Assembly: GCF_014396975.1 (NCBI RefSeq)
Contig: NZ_CP060719.1
Coordinates: 3,196,001-3,260,000 of the forward strand
From: Thermomonas carbonis
GTDB lineage: Bacteria > Pseudomonadota > Gammaproteobacteria > Xanthomonadales > Xanthomonadaceae
DNA: 64,000 bases
Direction: 5' to 3'
Made by a program: the position numbers and the translations under genes. This document shows, piece after piece, positions 39,520-48,908 of the stretch. The notes beneath the pieces were generated by a model. That model was not told the origin of the DNA. It searched no databases and saw nothing but the letters and a program-made list of their open reading frames with translations. Each line of letters opens with the position of its first letter. Positions within the stretch are counted from its first letter, which is position 1.

Positions 39520-40812
39520 ATGCCACGACGCTGGAGCCGCAAACGCATGGCTTGGACGATTGCCATTACCGCCCTCGTGACCCTGCTCGTGGTCACCTTG
39601 GCGATGAACTTCAAGACTTCTGAAAAGACCCTGGAGCGCAAGATCGAGCATCGCTATGCGGTGGCCGATCCGCAGTTCCGCCGCGAGATGGGCGTCCTGC
39701 TCGGCCCCGGCATCATCCCCGGCAACCGGGTCGGCGACTTGCAGAACGGCGACGAGATCTTCCCGGCGATGCTGGAGGCGATCCGCGGTGCGACCACGAC
39801 GATCACCTTCGAGACTTACATCTACTGGTCCGGCGATATCGGTGCGAAGTTCGCCGAGGCGTTGGCCGAGCGCGCGCGCGCCGGGGTCAAGGTGAAGGTG
39901 ATGGTCGACTGGGTCGGCAGCATCAAGATGGAGGACGACCTGCTGAAGCGGATGCAGGACGCGGGCGTGGAGATCCACAAGTACCGCCCGCTCAAGTGGT
40001 ACAACCTCGGCCGCCTCAACAACCGCACCCATCGCAAGTTGCTGGTGATCGACGGGCGCATCGGTTTCACCGGTGGCGTCGGCATCGCCGACCAGTGGGA
40101 AGGCCATGCGCAGGACACCGACCACTGGCGCGACCTGCATTTCCGCATCGAAGGCCCGGTGGTGGCGCAGGTGCAGTCGGCATTCAACGACAACTGGATC
40201 AAGACCACCGGCGTGGTCCTCAACGGCGCGGACTATTTCCCGCCGCTGGAACCCGTCGGCGCGATGGACGCGCACATGTTCGTGGCCTCGCCCGCCGGCG
40301 GCAGCGAGAGCATGCACCTGATGTACCTGATGGCGATCGCCGCGGCCGAGCGCAGCATCGACCTGGAGGCCGCCTATTTCGTGCCCGATCCGCTGATGAT
40401 CCAGGCCCTGCAGGCGGCACGCCATCGCGGCGTGCGCGTGCGCGTGATCGTGCCGGGCAAGCACATCGACTCGGAAACGGTGCGGCTGGCCTCCAAGGCG
40501 CACTGGGGCGAGTTGCTGCTGGCCGGCGTGGAAATCCACGAATACCAGCCGACGATGATGCACAACAAGTTGCTGATCGTGGATGGATTGATGACATCGG
40601 TGGGCTCGACCAATTTCGACATCCGTTCGTTCCGGCTCAACGACGAGGCCAGCCTCAATGTCTACGACGCCGAGTTCGCCGCGCGCATGACCGAGGTGTT
40701 CGAAGCGGACCTCAAGCCGACCGTGCTGTACACCTACCAGATGTGGAAAGATCGCCCGCTGCGGCAGAAACTGGCCGAGAAGTTCATCCTTCCGATCAAG
40801 TCCCAACTCTGA
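39520..40812 (+). CDS. Phospholipase D-family cardiolipin synthase-like protein
   Basis: The 430-residue protein has one N-terminal membrane helix (about 11-29). It has two HKD motifs, HRKLLVIDG (about residue 172) and HNKLLIVDG (about 348), each followed by a GS/GG-type element (TGGVGIAD, VGSTNFD). Bacterial members join two phosphatidylglycerols into cardiolipin or swap head groups. It is followed 9 bases later by an MscS gene, so membrane lipid and turgor functions are linked. The start is the ATG at 39520; the Met at residue 10 is an alternative. Confidence 0.9.
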   Translation: MPRRWSRKRMAWTIAITALVTLLVVTLAMNFKTSEKTLERKIEHRYAVADPQFRREMGVLLGPGIIPGNRVGDLQNGDEIFPAMLEAIRGATTTITFETYIYWSGDIGAKFAEALAERARAGVKVKVMVDWVGSIKMEDDLLKRMQDAGVEIHKYRPLKWYNLGRLNNRTHRKLLVIDGRIGFTGGVGIADQWEGHAQDTDHWRDLHFRIEGPVVAQVQSAFNDNWIKTTGVVLNGADYFPPLEPVGAMDAHMFVASPAGGSESMHLMYLMAIAAAERSIDLEAAYFVPDPLMIQALQAARHRGVRVRVIVPGKHIDSETVRLASKAHWGELLLAGVEIHEYQPTMMHNKLLIVDGLMTSVGSTNFDIRSFRLNDEASLNVYDAEFAARMTEVFEADLKPTVLYTYQMWKDRPLRQKLAEKFILPIKSQL

Positions 40813-40821
40813 CGCGAGCCG

Positions 40822-41853
40822 ATGCCGATCCTCGATCCCGACAAGCTTCCCACCGCCAGCAGCCTCGGGGAGCGCTTCATGCAGGCGCTCGAACAAGTCC
40901 AGGACAAGCTGCTGCATCTGGTCGCCAGCATCCCGCTGTTGCTGATCGCGCTGCTGATCGTGCTGTTCGCCAGCTGGCTGGGCGGCTTCGCCAGCCGGCA
41001 CATGCGCATGGTGAAGCGCCTCAGCAGCAGCAATCCCTACATGGAAGGCCTGCTGCGCAGCACGGTTCGCACGTTGATCGTGCTGGCAGGCGTCGTGATT
41101 GCGCTCGACCTGCTCAATGCGACCTCGCTGGTCGGCGCGGTGCTGGGTTCGGCCGGCGTGATCGGCCTGGTGCTCGGCTTCGGCTTCAAGGACATCGCCG
41201 AGAACTACATCGCCGGCGTGCTGCTCAGCCTGCGCAAGCCGTTCTCGCCGGGCGACACCGTGCGCATCGACAGCTTCGAGGGAAAAGTGGTCGCACTCAC
41301 CGCGCGCGCGACGATCCTGATGACCGCCGACGGCAACCACCTGCAGCTGCCGAACAGCGTGGTGTTCAAGTCGGTGCTGCTCAACTACAGCCGCAATCCC
41401 AAGCGCCGCTTCGATTTCGAGACCAGCGTCGACAATCGCGCCTCCTGGCATGACGCGATGGACGCCGGCATCGCCGCGATCGCGGCGATCGAGGGCGTAC
41501 TGGCGGACCCGCCGCCCGGCGCGCTGATCCGGACGCTGTCCAACGATGGCGCGATCCTGCAGTTCAGCGGCTGGATCGACCAGCGCGGCAACGACCTGGC
41601 CCGGACCCGCAGCGAGGCGATGCGACAGGTACGCAACGCATTACGCAAGATCGGCATCGTCCCGCCGGAAAGCGTGCAGAAAGTCGTACTGCAACGCGGC
41701 GAGACCGACGAGCCGCACGCCCACGAAACCGCGCGGGCACGCGACACCTCGGTGGATCGCGCGCTGGATGCGCAGGTGGGCAATGCGCGGCGGTTGGAAG
41801 ACGGCGGCGACCTGTTGCAGCCGCAGCCGCAGCCAGCCGCCCTGCCGCCCTGA
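40822..41853 (+). CDS. Small-conductance mechanosensitive channel (MscS family)
   Basis: The 343-residue protein has three membrane segments. The pore helix is VLGSAGVIGLVLGFGFKDIAENYIAG, followed by the beta domain LRKPFSPGDTVRIDSFEG and LPNSVVFKSVLLNYSRNP. It opens under membrane tension and lets out osmolytes. The last 50 residues are a charged, Gln/Pro-rich tail without recognisable domain. The gene stops 1 base before the convergent STAS-like gene's stop codon. Confidence 0.92.
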   Translation: MPILDPDKLPTASSLGERFMQALEQVQDKLLHLVASIPLLLIALLIVLFASWLGGFASRHMRMVKRLSSSNPYMEGLLRSTVRTLIVLAGVVIALDLLNATSLVGAVLGSAGVIGLVLGFGFKDIAENYIAGVLLSLRKPFSPGDTVRIDSFEGKVVALTARATILMTADGNHLQLPNSVVFKSVLLNYSRNPKRRFDFETSVDNRASWHDAMDAGIAAIAAIEGVLADPPPGALIRTLSNDGAILQFSGWIDQRGNDLARTRSEAMRQVRNALRKIGIVPPESVQKVVLQRGETDEPHAHETARARDTSVDRALDAQVGNARRLEDGGDLLQPQPQPAALPP

Positions 41854-41854
41854 A

Positions 41855-42250
41855 TCAGCTGCCGTACAACAGCCAGTGTCGCGCTTCGTTCTCGTTGGAG
41901 AAGATGCGGATGGTGATGCCGCGTTCCTGCAGCATGATTTCGCCGAGTTCGCTGCCCTGGATGTCGTCGCGCAGTTCCACGAACGCGCTGCGGAAGCGGC
42001 CCATGCCGGCGGCCTCGATCCCGTCGATCACCTTCCCAAGATCCTCCAGGCCCACGGTCGAGACGAGATCCTCGAGGATCAGCATCTTGGTCGCCCCGAC
42101 CGCTGCGCCCTCGGCCGCGAGCATGCGCCACATCGCGATCGAGGTGTCGACCGAGTCCGTGCCGTCGAACACGTAGGCGCGCAGGTAGCCGGGTTCGTCC
42201 TCATAGCAGACCTTGAAGTCCGGCCCGTTGACGACGCGGGTATTGCTCAC
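41855..42250 (-). CDS. Small STAS-like protein coupled to fumarase
   Basis: The 131-residue protein starts at a GTG (42250) that overlaps the fumarase stop codon (GTGA). It aligns along most of its length with the product of 48507-48908. Shared blocks are ATKMLILED, DLGKVIDGI, a R.AFVE.R.D block, E.M.QERG and IRIF.NE.EA..WL. The alternating strand-helix pattern and size suit a STAS/SpoIIAA-like fold, often used for protein-protein regulation. This is fold inference, not a motif-level match. The gene ends 1 base from the mscS stop. Confidence 0.75.
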   Translation of the reverse strand: MSNTRVVNGPDFKVCYEDEPGYLRAYVFDGTDSVDTSIAMWRMLAAEGAAVGATKMLILEDLVSTVGLEDLGKVIDGIEAAGMGRFRSAFVELRDDIQGSELGEIMLQERGITIRIFSNENEARHWLLYGS

Positions 42251-43779
42251 GCCAGCACAACCGGGATGTTGCCGATGCTGCCCGCGGAAATCCGCGCCTG
42301 CCACTCCTTCGGACCGGTCACATGCACCGACGTGCCGCGTGCATCCACGGCCACGGTCACCGGCATGTCCTTGACCTCGAATTCGTAGATCGCCTCCATG
42401 CCGAGGTCGGCGAATCCGACCACCCGCGCCGCCTTGATCGCCTTCGACACCAGGTAGGCCGAGCCGCCGACCGCCATCAGGTACACGGACTGGTGCTTCT
42501 TGATGGCCTCCAGCGCGACCGGGCCGCGCTCGGCCTTGCCGATCATGCCCAGCAAGCCGGTCTGCGCCAGTACCTGCTCGGTGAACTTGTCCATGCGGGT
42601 GGCAGTGGTCGGGCCGGCCGGGCCGACCACTTCATCGCGCACAGGATCGACCGGGCCGACGTAGTAGATGAAGCGCCCGGCGAGGTCGACCGGCAGTGGC
42701 TCGCCCTTGTCGAGCATGTCGACGATGCGTTTGTGCGCGGCATCCCGGCCGGTGAGCATTTTGCCGTTGAGCAGCAACACTTCGCCGGGCTGGAAGGTCG
42801 CCACGTCTTCGCGGGTGAGTGCGCCCATGTCCACGCGACGCGCGTTTTGCGGGTTGTAGGTCAGCGTGGGCCAGTCCTCCAGCGACGGCGGTTCCAGCGC
42901 GACCGGGCCGCTGCCGTCGAGGGTGAAATGCGCATGCCGGGTGGCCGCGCAGTTCGGGATCATCGCCACCGGCAGGTTGGCGGCATGGGTCGGGTAATCC
43001 TTGATCTTGACGTCGAGGACGGTGGTCAGGCCGCCCAGTCCCTGCGCACCGATGCCGAGCGCGTTGACCTTTTCGTACAGCTCGATGCGCAGGTCCTCGA
43101 CCCGGTTGGACGGGCCGCGTTCGATGAGCTCCTGGATGTCGATGTGCTCCATCAACGATTCCTTGGCCAGCAGCATCGCCTTCTCCGCGGTACCGCCGAT
43201 GCCGATGCCGAGCATGCCCGGCGGGCACCAGCCCGCGCCCATCGTCGGCACGGTCTTGAGCACCCAGTCGACGATCGAGTCGGACGGGTTGAGCATCGCG
43301 AACTTGGACTTGGCCTCGGAGCCGCCGCCCTTGGCCGCGACGATCACGTCGAGCTTGTCGCCCGGCACGATCTTCATGTTGACCACGGCGGGCGTGTTGT
43401 CCCTGGTGTTGATGCGCCTGCCGGCCGGATCGGCGAGCACGCTGGCGCGCAGCTTGTTGTCCGGATGGTGGTAGGCGCGGCGGACGCCCTCGTTGACCGC
43501 ATCTTCCAGCGAACCGGTGAAGCCTTCCCAGCGCACGTCCATGCCGACATCGAGGAACACGGTGACGATGCCGGTGTCCTGGCAGATCGGGCGATGCCCT
43601 TCAGCGCACATCCGCGAATTGATCAGGATCTGCGCCATCGCGTCCTTCGCGGCCGGGGACTGCTCGCGCTCGTATGCGGCGGCGAGGCTCCTGATGTAAT
43701 CGACCGGGTGGTAGTAACTGATGTACTGGAGGGCGTCGGCGACGGACTGGACGAGGTCGTCCTGCTTGATGGCTGTCAC
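42247..43779 (-). CDS. Class I fumarate hydratase (4Fe-4S type)
   Basis: The 510-residue enzyme interconverts fumarate and malate in the TCA cycle. It has both class I domains. Three Cys ligands of the iron-sulfur cluster are visible in HRPICQDTG, GAGWCPPGMLG and PNCAATRHAHF. The C-terminal domain shows GPTTATRMD and AVGGSAYLVSKAI. Translation starts at a GTG (43779), preceding TAIKQDDLVQSV; the frame upstream to 43911 is not conserved. The stop overlaps the STAS-like gene. Confidence 0.95.
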   Translation of the reverse strand: MTAIKQDDLVQSVADALQYISYYHPVDYIRSLAAAYEREQSPAAKDAMAQILINSRMCAEGHRPICQDTGIVTVFLDVGMDVRWEGFTGSLEDAVNEGVRRAYHHPDNKLRASVLADPAGRRINTRDNTPAVVNMKIVPGDKLDVIVAAKGGGSEAKSKFAMLNPSDSIVDWVLKTVPTMGAGWCPPGMLGIGIGGTAEKAMLLAKESLMEHIDIQELIERGPSNRVEDLRIELYEKVNALGIGAQGLGGLTTVLDVKIKDYPTHAANLPVAMIPNCAATRHAHFTLDGSGPVALEPPSLEDWPTLTYNPQNARRVDMGALTREDVATFQPGEVLLLNGKMLTGRDAAHKRIVDMLDKGEPLPVDLAGRFIYYVGPVDPVRDEVVGPAGPTTATRMDKFTEQVLAQTGLLGMIGKAERGPVALEAIKKHQSVYLMAVGGSAYLVSKAIKAARVVGFADLGMEAIYEFEVKDMPVTVAVDARGTSVHVTGPKEWQARISAGSIGNIPVVLA

Positions 43780-43889
43780 GGATCTGGCTGGCCGGGATCG
43801 GGGGGAGGCCAATGATATCGCGCCGCCCTTTTCAGCAGCCCGCCAGAGGCGCAGGATGGGGCCTTGGCCAACGTTCTGTAGGGGGAGTG

Positions 43890-44387
43890 ATGAGTGGCAA
43901 CGACGAGGCATCCAAGCGTTTCGAGGGCATCCGCGGCATCCTCAACGATCTGCGCCTGATGCTGGGCGACATGCTGGCGATGGGCCGGCCCACCGAAGAC
44001 CAGCAGATGGTCATCGAGGTGTTCTTCGGCACGATGGGCTACCTGGCGAAGGCCGACAGGCTTGTCACCAGCCACGAGTCCGACCTCGCCAACCGCTTCA
44101 TGGACGAGCTGGACCTGTCGATGGCGGCGCGCCGGATCGCCTCGGAGGCATTCGAGCGCGGCATGCACCGCAACATCAACCTGCAAGGCGAGCTGCTGCG
44201 CTTCACCGATGCGCACCCGGCCGGCTCCGAGGATTCCAAGCGCCTGTACGACGTGCTGGTGCGGCTGGCGGCCTCCGACTCCAAGCTCGACCAGCGCGAA
44301 TACGACGTCATGGCGCAGATCACCAAGGCCCTCGGCCTGCCGCCGGAAACCCTGTACGCACGGCTTCCGCCGCCCGTGCCGCGCTGA
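43890..44387 (+). CDS. TerB-like domain protein
   Basis: The 165-residue helical protein resembles the TerB/DjlA-N family: VFFGTMGYLAKADRLVTSHE (about 44-63) carries the acidic/Lys pattern of the first repeat and LAASDSKLDQREYDVMAQIT the second. TerB domains bind metals and occur in tellurite-resistance and stress proteins; the function here is unknown. The ATG at 43890 has GGGGGAG just upstream. It is divergent from the fumarase gene. Confidence 0.8.
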   Translation: MSGNDEASKRFEGIRGILNDLRLMLGDMLAMGRPTEDQQMVIEVFFGTMGYLAKADRLVTSHESDLANRFMDELDLSMAARRIASEAFERGMHRNINLQGELLRFTDAHPAGSEDSKRLYDVLVRLAASDSKLDQREYDVMAQITKALGLPPETLYARLPPPVPR

Positions 44388-44457
44388 CCGAAGCGCGTTC
44401 TTCCAAGCCCCGCACGTCGTGCCGCGCGGGGGTCGTCACAGGCTACCCCTGCGTTGA

Positions 44458-44484
44458 CCTGCGTGCCTTCCCGAGGCACGCAGG
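44458..44484. repeat. Perfect hairpin upstream of the ABC transporter
   Basis: Arms cctgcgtgcct and aggcacgcagg are perfectly complementary around a 5-base loop. No T-tract follows, so it may be a REP-like element or a weak terminator of the TerB-like gene. Confidence 0.55.
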
Positions 44485-44545
44485 CGCAACACGCCGATGC
44501 GCCGCGTGACACGCCTTGCACGAATGTTTCCCGCACAATCGCGGG

Positions 44546-46399
44546 ATGCCACCACCCCTCCCCGCCGCTCAGCTCAACCTGCGCCAGCGCTTCGCCGCGA
44601 TGCGCAACATCAAGCCGTTCCTGCGCGAGATCTGGGCGACCAGCAAACCATTGACCCTGGCGTCGATCGGCCTGCGGCTGGTCCGCGCGTTCCTGCCGAT
44701 CGCCACGCTCTACGTCGGCAAGCTGATCATCGACGAGGCGATCCGCCTGATCGGGCTGGATGTGGGCAATGCACTGGGCGAGGCCTGGCGCTCCGGCGCA
44801 CTCGACCACCTGCTTGCGCTGCTGGCGCTTGAATTCGGCCTGGCGATCGCGTCCGACCTGCTCGGCAGGCTGACCAGCTACGTCGACACCCTGCTCTCCG
44901 AACGCTTCACCAACGCGACCAGCGTGCGCCTGATGGAACACGCGGCCACGTTGGACCTGGAAGACTTCGAGGACGCCGACCTGCAGGACAAGCTGGATCG
45001 CGCGCGCCGGCAGACCATGGGACGGATGGGCCTGATGGGCCAGCTGTTCGGTCAGGCCCAGGATGCGATCACCGTGGTCAGTTTCGCGATCGGCCTGCTC
45101 GCCTATGCACCGTGGCTGATGGTGCTGCTGGCGGTGGCGCTGATCCCGGCCTTCGTCGGCGAATCGCATTTCAATGCGCTGAACTACTCGCTCAATTTCC
45201 AATGGACGCCGGAACGCCGCCAGCTGGAGTACCTGCGCCAGGTCGGTGCCAGCGTGGAGACCGCGAAAGAGGTCAAGATCTTCAACCTCAACCGCTTCTT
45301 CATCGAGCGCTTCCGCACCCTGTCGCAGAAGTTCTACGAAGCGAATGCGAAGCTGGCCGGCAAGCGCGCGTTCTGGGGCGTGCTGCTGGCCGCACTGGGC
45401 ACGCTGGGCTATTACGTGGCGTATGCCTACATCGCCTGGCGCACGGTGCGCGGCGATTTCAGCATCGGCGACCTGACCTTCCTCGCCGGCAGTTTCCGCC
45501 GCCTGCGCCAGTTGCTGGAAAGCCTGCTGATCGGGTTCTCGCAAGTGGCGGGGCAGGCGCTGTACCTGGACGACCTGTATTCGTTCTTCGAGATCGAGCC
45601 CGAGATCCGCAGCATTCCCGATGCGCTCGCAGTGCCGGATCAGATCCGCAGCGGCTTCGTGTTCGACAACGTCGGCTTCCGCTACGAGGGTGCGGACCGA
45701 TGGGCGCTGCGCGGCTTGAGCTTCGAGCTGCATGCCGGCGAAGTGCTGGCGCTGGTGGGCGAGAACGGTGCCGGCAAGACCACCCTGGTGAAGCTGCTGG
45801 CGCGGCTGTACGACCCGGATGAGGGCCGCATCCTGCTGGATGGCCGCGATCTCAAGGACTACGACCTCGACGACCTGCGCGCCAACACCGGGGTGATCTT
45901 CCAGGACTTCGTGCGCTACCACCTGACCGCGGCCGAGAACATCGGCGTGGGCCTGATCGAGGCGATGGGCGACCGCGCACGGGTCGAACTCGCTGCGCGC
46001 AAGGGCATGGCCGACGAGGTCGTGGCCGCCTTGCCGAAGGGTTACGACCAGATCATCGGCCGCCGCTTCAAGGAAGGCGTGGACCTGTCCGGCGGCCAGT
46101 GGCAGAAGATCGCCATCGCCCGCGCCTACATGCGCGATGCGCAGGTGATGATCCTGGACGAACCGACCGCCGCGCTCGACGCGCGTAGCGAGTTCGAAGT
46201 GTTCGAGCGCTTCAAGGAATTGTCCGACGGCAAGACCGCGGTGCTGATCAGCCACCGCTTCAGCAGCGTGCGCATGGCCGACCGCATCCTGGTGCTGGCC
46301 GACGGCAAGGTCGAGTCCAGCGGCACTCACGAGCAGTTGATGGCCCAGGGCGGACGCTATGCCGAACTGTTCGAACTGCAAGCCGCCGGCTATCGCTGA
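44546..46399 (+). CDS. ABC exporter (membrane and ATPase domains fused)
   Basis: The 617-residue half-transporter has a six-helix membrane domain (about 30-320) and an ATPase domain (about 370-610). The ATPase has Walker A GENGAGKTTL, Q-loop IFQDF, signature LSGGQ, Walker B VMILDEPTAALD and switch His in LISHRF. Type IV exporters of this kind move lipids, peptides or drugs out. The long Q-loop/signature spacing resembles the MsbA/LmrA group, but no substrate can be inferred. The ATG at 44546 puts the conserved region near the start; a Met 10 codons upstream is an alternative. Confidence 0.92.
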   Translation: MPPPLPAAQLNLRQRFAAMRNIKPFLREIWATSKPLTLASIGLRLVRAFLPIATLYVGKLIIDEAIRLIGLDVGNALGEAWRSGALDHLLALLALEFGLAIASDLLGRLTSYVDTLLSERFTNATSVRLMEHAATLDLEDFEDADLQDKLDRARRQTMGRMGLMGQLFGQAQDAITVVSFAIGLLAYAPWLMVLLAVALIPAFVGESHFNALNYSLNFQWTPERRQLEYLRQVGASVETAKEVKIFNLNRFFIERFRTLSQKFYEANAKLAGKRAFWGVLLAALGTLGYYVAYAYIAWRTVRGDFSIGDLTFLAGSFRRLRQLLESLLIGFSQVAGQALYLDDLYSFFEIEPEIRSIPDALAVPDQIRSGFVFDNVGFRYEGADRWALRGLSFELHAGEVLALVGENGAGKTTLVKLLARLYDPDEGRILLDGRDLKDYDLDDLRANTGVIFQDFVRYHLTAAENIGVGLIEAMGDRARVELAARKGMADEVVAALPKGYDQIIGRRFKEGVDLSGGQWQKIAIARAYMRDAQVMILDEPTAALDARSEFEVFERFKELSDGKTAVLISHRFSSVRMADRILVLADGKVESSGTHEQLMAQGGRYAELFELQAAGYR

Positions 46400-46413
46400 A
46401 CAAGGAACCCCCA

Positions 46414-47592
46414 ATGCACCGACTCCGCATCCTCGCCTGCTGCATCGCGATGTCGCTGACCCTCAACGCCTGCGCGCAGTCGAGCACGCCCGCACAGCCG
46501 GTGGCTTCGGCCGAACCGGCACGCACGACACCGAGCCAGGCCGGCACCCTGCAGCTGCGGCCGATTGCCTCCGGGCTGGATCACCCTTGGGCGGTCGCGG
46601 TGCTGCCGGGCGGCGACTTCCTGGTCACCGAACGCCCCGGGCGATTGCGCCGGATCGCCGCCAACGGCACGGTCTCGGCACCGATCACGGGAGTGCCGGC
46701 GGTCTTCGCGCAGGGTCAGGGCGGATTGCTCGACGTCGTCCTCGATCCTGACTTCGCAGCCAACAAGCGCATCTGGCTGAGCTTTGCCGAACCCGGCGAG
46801 GGCGATACCGCCGGCACCGCGGTCGCCACCGCAACGCTCGGCGATGCGGCCCTGAGCGACGTGCACGTGATCTACCGGCAATTGCCCAAGCTGGAAGGCG
46901 GCAACCACTTCGGCTCGCGCATCGCCTTCGATGGCAAGGGCCACGTCTTCATCAGCCAGGGCGAACGCAACGAGCGCGCGATGGCGCAGGACCTGGAAGT
47001 GCTGCAGGGCAAGCTGGTGCGGCTCAACATCGACGGCACCCAGCCTTCGGACAATCCGTTCGCCAGCGGCGTCGGCGTGCGCAGGGCGATCTGGAGCTAC
47101 GGCCATCGCAACATGCAGGGCATGGCCGTGGACCCGCGCACCGGCACCGTGTGGCAGAGCGAGCACGGTCCGCGCGGCGGTGACGAGCTCAACCTGCCGC
47201 AGGCCGGCAGGAACTACGGTTGGCCGGTGATCACCCACGGCATCAACTATTCCGGCCTGAAGATCCCGGAAGCCGAGGGCAAGGCGAAAGCCGGCATGGA
47301 ACCGCCGCATCACTTCTGGGAAAAGTCGCCGGCGCTGTCGGGCATGGCGTTCTTCGTCGACCGCCCGGGACATCCCTGGAACAACAGTCTGCTGCTGGGC
47401 GCGCTGGCGGACCGCAACCTGATCCGGCTCACGCTCGATGGCGACAAGATCGTGAGCGAAGAGCGCCTGCTCGGCGACCTGGGCAAAAGGATTCGCGATG
47501 TGCGGGTGGGTGCCGACAGCAAGGTCTACGTGCTGACCGACGAGGACGACGGCCAGTTGCTGGAGCTGGTGCCGCCGACCGCCGCGCCCTGA
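46414..47592 (+). CDS. PQQ-dependent aldose sugar dehydrogenase-like lipoprotein
   Basis: The 392-residue protein matches the soluble glucose/aldose dehydrogenase (YliI) family. Blocks include GLDHPWAVAVLPGGDFLVTE, GGLLDVVLDP, GNHFGSRIAFD, a WSYGHRNMQGMA stretch, SEHGPRGGDELN and NYGWPVI. The cofactor would be periplasmic PQQ. A lipobox LNAC lies at about residues 17-20, so it is probably outer-membrane anchored. PQQ synthesis genes are not in the window. It starts 14 bases after the ABC gene. Confidence 0.92.
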   Translation: MHRLRILACCIAMSLTLNACAQSSTPAQPVASAEPARTTPSQAGTLQLRPIASGLDHPWAVAVLPGGDFLVTERPGRLRRIAANGTVSAPITGVPAVFAQGQGGLLDVVLDPDFAANKRIWLSFAEPGEGDTAGTAVATATLGDAALSDVHVIYRQLPKLEGGNHFGSRIAFDGKGHVFISQGERNERAMAQDLEVLQGKLVRLNIDGTQPSDNPFASGVGVRRAIWSYGHRNMQGMAVDPRTGTVWQSEHGPRGGDELNLPQAGRNYGWPVITHGINYSGLKIPEAEGKAKAGMEPPHHFWEKSPALSGMAFFVDRPGHPWNNSLLLGALADRNLIRLTLDGDKIVSEERLLGDLGKRIRDVRVGADSKVYVLTDEDDGQLLELVPPTAAP

Positions 47593-47672
47593 ACCGGCTT
47601 TGCGCGAGGTCAAACGCCGCGCTGCGCTGCAGCGTAAAATGACGGCCTGACCCGCTTTCCCCAGACGCCCGC

Positions 47673-48482
47673 ATGGCCTCCCCGTTCGGCACCGAGACGG
47701 TGCTCGACGTCCGTCACTGGACGGACGCGTACTTCAGCTTCACCACCACCCGCGATGACGGCTTCCGTTTCGACAACGGGCAGTTCGTCATGATCGGGCT
47801 GGAGGTCGAACAGGCCGATGGCAGCCGCAAGCCGCTGATGCGCGCGTATTCGATCGCCAGCGCGAACTGGGAAGAGCAACTGGAGTTCTTCAGCATCAAG
47901 GTGCAGGACGGCCCGCTGACCTCGCGCCTGCAGCACATCCAGCCGGGCGACTCGATCCTGATCGGGCGCAAGCCCACCGGCACCCTGCTGATCTCCGACC
48001 TGCACGCCGGCCGCAACCTTTACCTGCTCGGCACCGGCACCGGACTCGCGCCGTGGTTGTCGGTGATCAAGGATCCGGACACCTGGGAGCGCTTCGAGCG
48101 CGTGGTGCTGTGCCACGGCGTGCGCGGGGCCGAGGACCTGGCCTACCGCGACTACATCGAGCGTGAACTGCCGCAGCACGAATTGCTGGGCGACGTGATC
48201 CGCGACCGCCTGCTCTACTACCCGGCGGTCTCGCGCGAAGCGTTCGCATACAACGGTCGCGATCACCAAGGCCGCATCACCGATCATCTCGACCAGGGTC
48301 GCATCGCCGACGCATTGGGCATCGAAGACCTCGACTCTGCGCGCGATCGCGCGATGATCTGCGGCAGCCCGCAGATGCTGGCGGATTTCCGCGGCATCCT
48401 CGACCGCCGCGGCTTCGCCGCCTCGCCGCGGATCGGCACCGCCGGCGAGTACGTATTCGAGCGCGCGTTCGTCGAGAAGTGA
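47673..48482 (+). CDS. fpr: Ferredoxin-NADP reductase
   Basis: The 269-residue FAD enzyme shows the FAD motif RAYSIAS (about 55-61), the NADP motif GTGTGLAPW (about 123), MICGSPQML and the C-terminal FVEK typical of bacterial FprA-type reductases. It passes electrons between NADPH and ferredoxin or flavodoxin, often in oxidative stress. A TAAAAT box at 47635-47640 may be its -10. Confidence 0.94.
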   Translation: MASPFGTETVLDVRHWTDAYFSFTTTRDDGFRFDNGQFVMIGLEVEQADGSRKPLMRAYSIASANWEEQLEFFSIKVQDGPLTSRLQHIQPGDSILIGRKPTGTLLISDLHAGRNLYLLGTGTGLAPWLSVIKDPDTWERFERVVLCHGVRGAEDLAYRDYIERELPQHELLGDVIRDRLLYYPAVSREAFAYNGRDHQGRITDHLDQGRIADALGIEDLDSARDRAMICGSPQMLADFRGILDRRGFAASPRIGTAGEYVFERAFVEK

Positions 48483-48506
48483 GGCCCGCGCCAGCGTGGA
48501 CGGCGC

Positions 48507-48908
48507 TTACTGCAGGCCGTGGCGCAACCAGAACACCGCGTCGCGCTCGTTACCGAACACGCGGATCGAGTAGCCGCGTTCCAGCGCCATCTGCTCGACG
48601 AATTCGATGCGCTGCATCTGGTCGGGACGACCTTCGACATAGGCGATGCGCACAGCTTCAAGGCCGTGCCCGTGGATGCCGGTGAAGAAGCGTTCGAGGT
48701 CGTCGTTGGTCATGACCTCCCCCTGCATCTCGTCCACCACCAGCAACTGGCTGGCACCGATGGCGCGCACTTCGGCGGCGATCCGCACCCAGTAGTCTAA
48801 GGTGACTTCCAGCCGAGTGTCCTCGCCGCCGGAGACCCAGGCGAGCAGCAGCGGCGGCTGGTGCTTGAACGTCAGCCGGTAGGCATCGCCTGGCGACGAC
48901 GCCGTCAT
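48507..48908 (-). CDS. Small STAS-like protein coupled to gpx
   Basis: The 133-residue product is a paralogue of the 41855-42250 gene. Common features are ASQLLVVDE, DDLERFFTGIHGHG, RIAYVEGR, EQMALERG and IRVFGNERDAVFWL. The ATG at 48908 overlaps the gpx stop (ATGA). No catalytic motif is apparent. Its function is unknown. The repeated placement just after a metabolic or redox enzyme gene suggests a regulatory accessory role, by inference. Confidence 0.75.
   Translation of the reverse strand: MTASSPGDAYRLTFKHQPPLLLAWVSGGEDTRLEVTLDYWVRIAAEVRAIGASQLLVVDEMQGEVMTNDDLERFFTGIHGHGLEAVRIAYVEGRPDQMQRIEFVEQMALERGYSIRVFGNERDAVFWLRHGLQ

Noticed and set aside
41854..41855. Missing intergenic terminator between mscS and the STAS-like gene.
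   Set aside because: The genes converge with stops 1 base apart; no hairpin is visible and none can be claimed.
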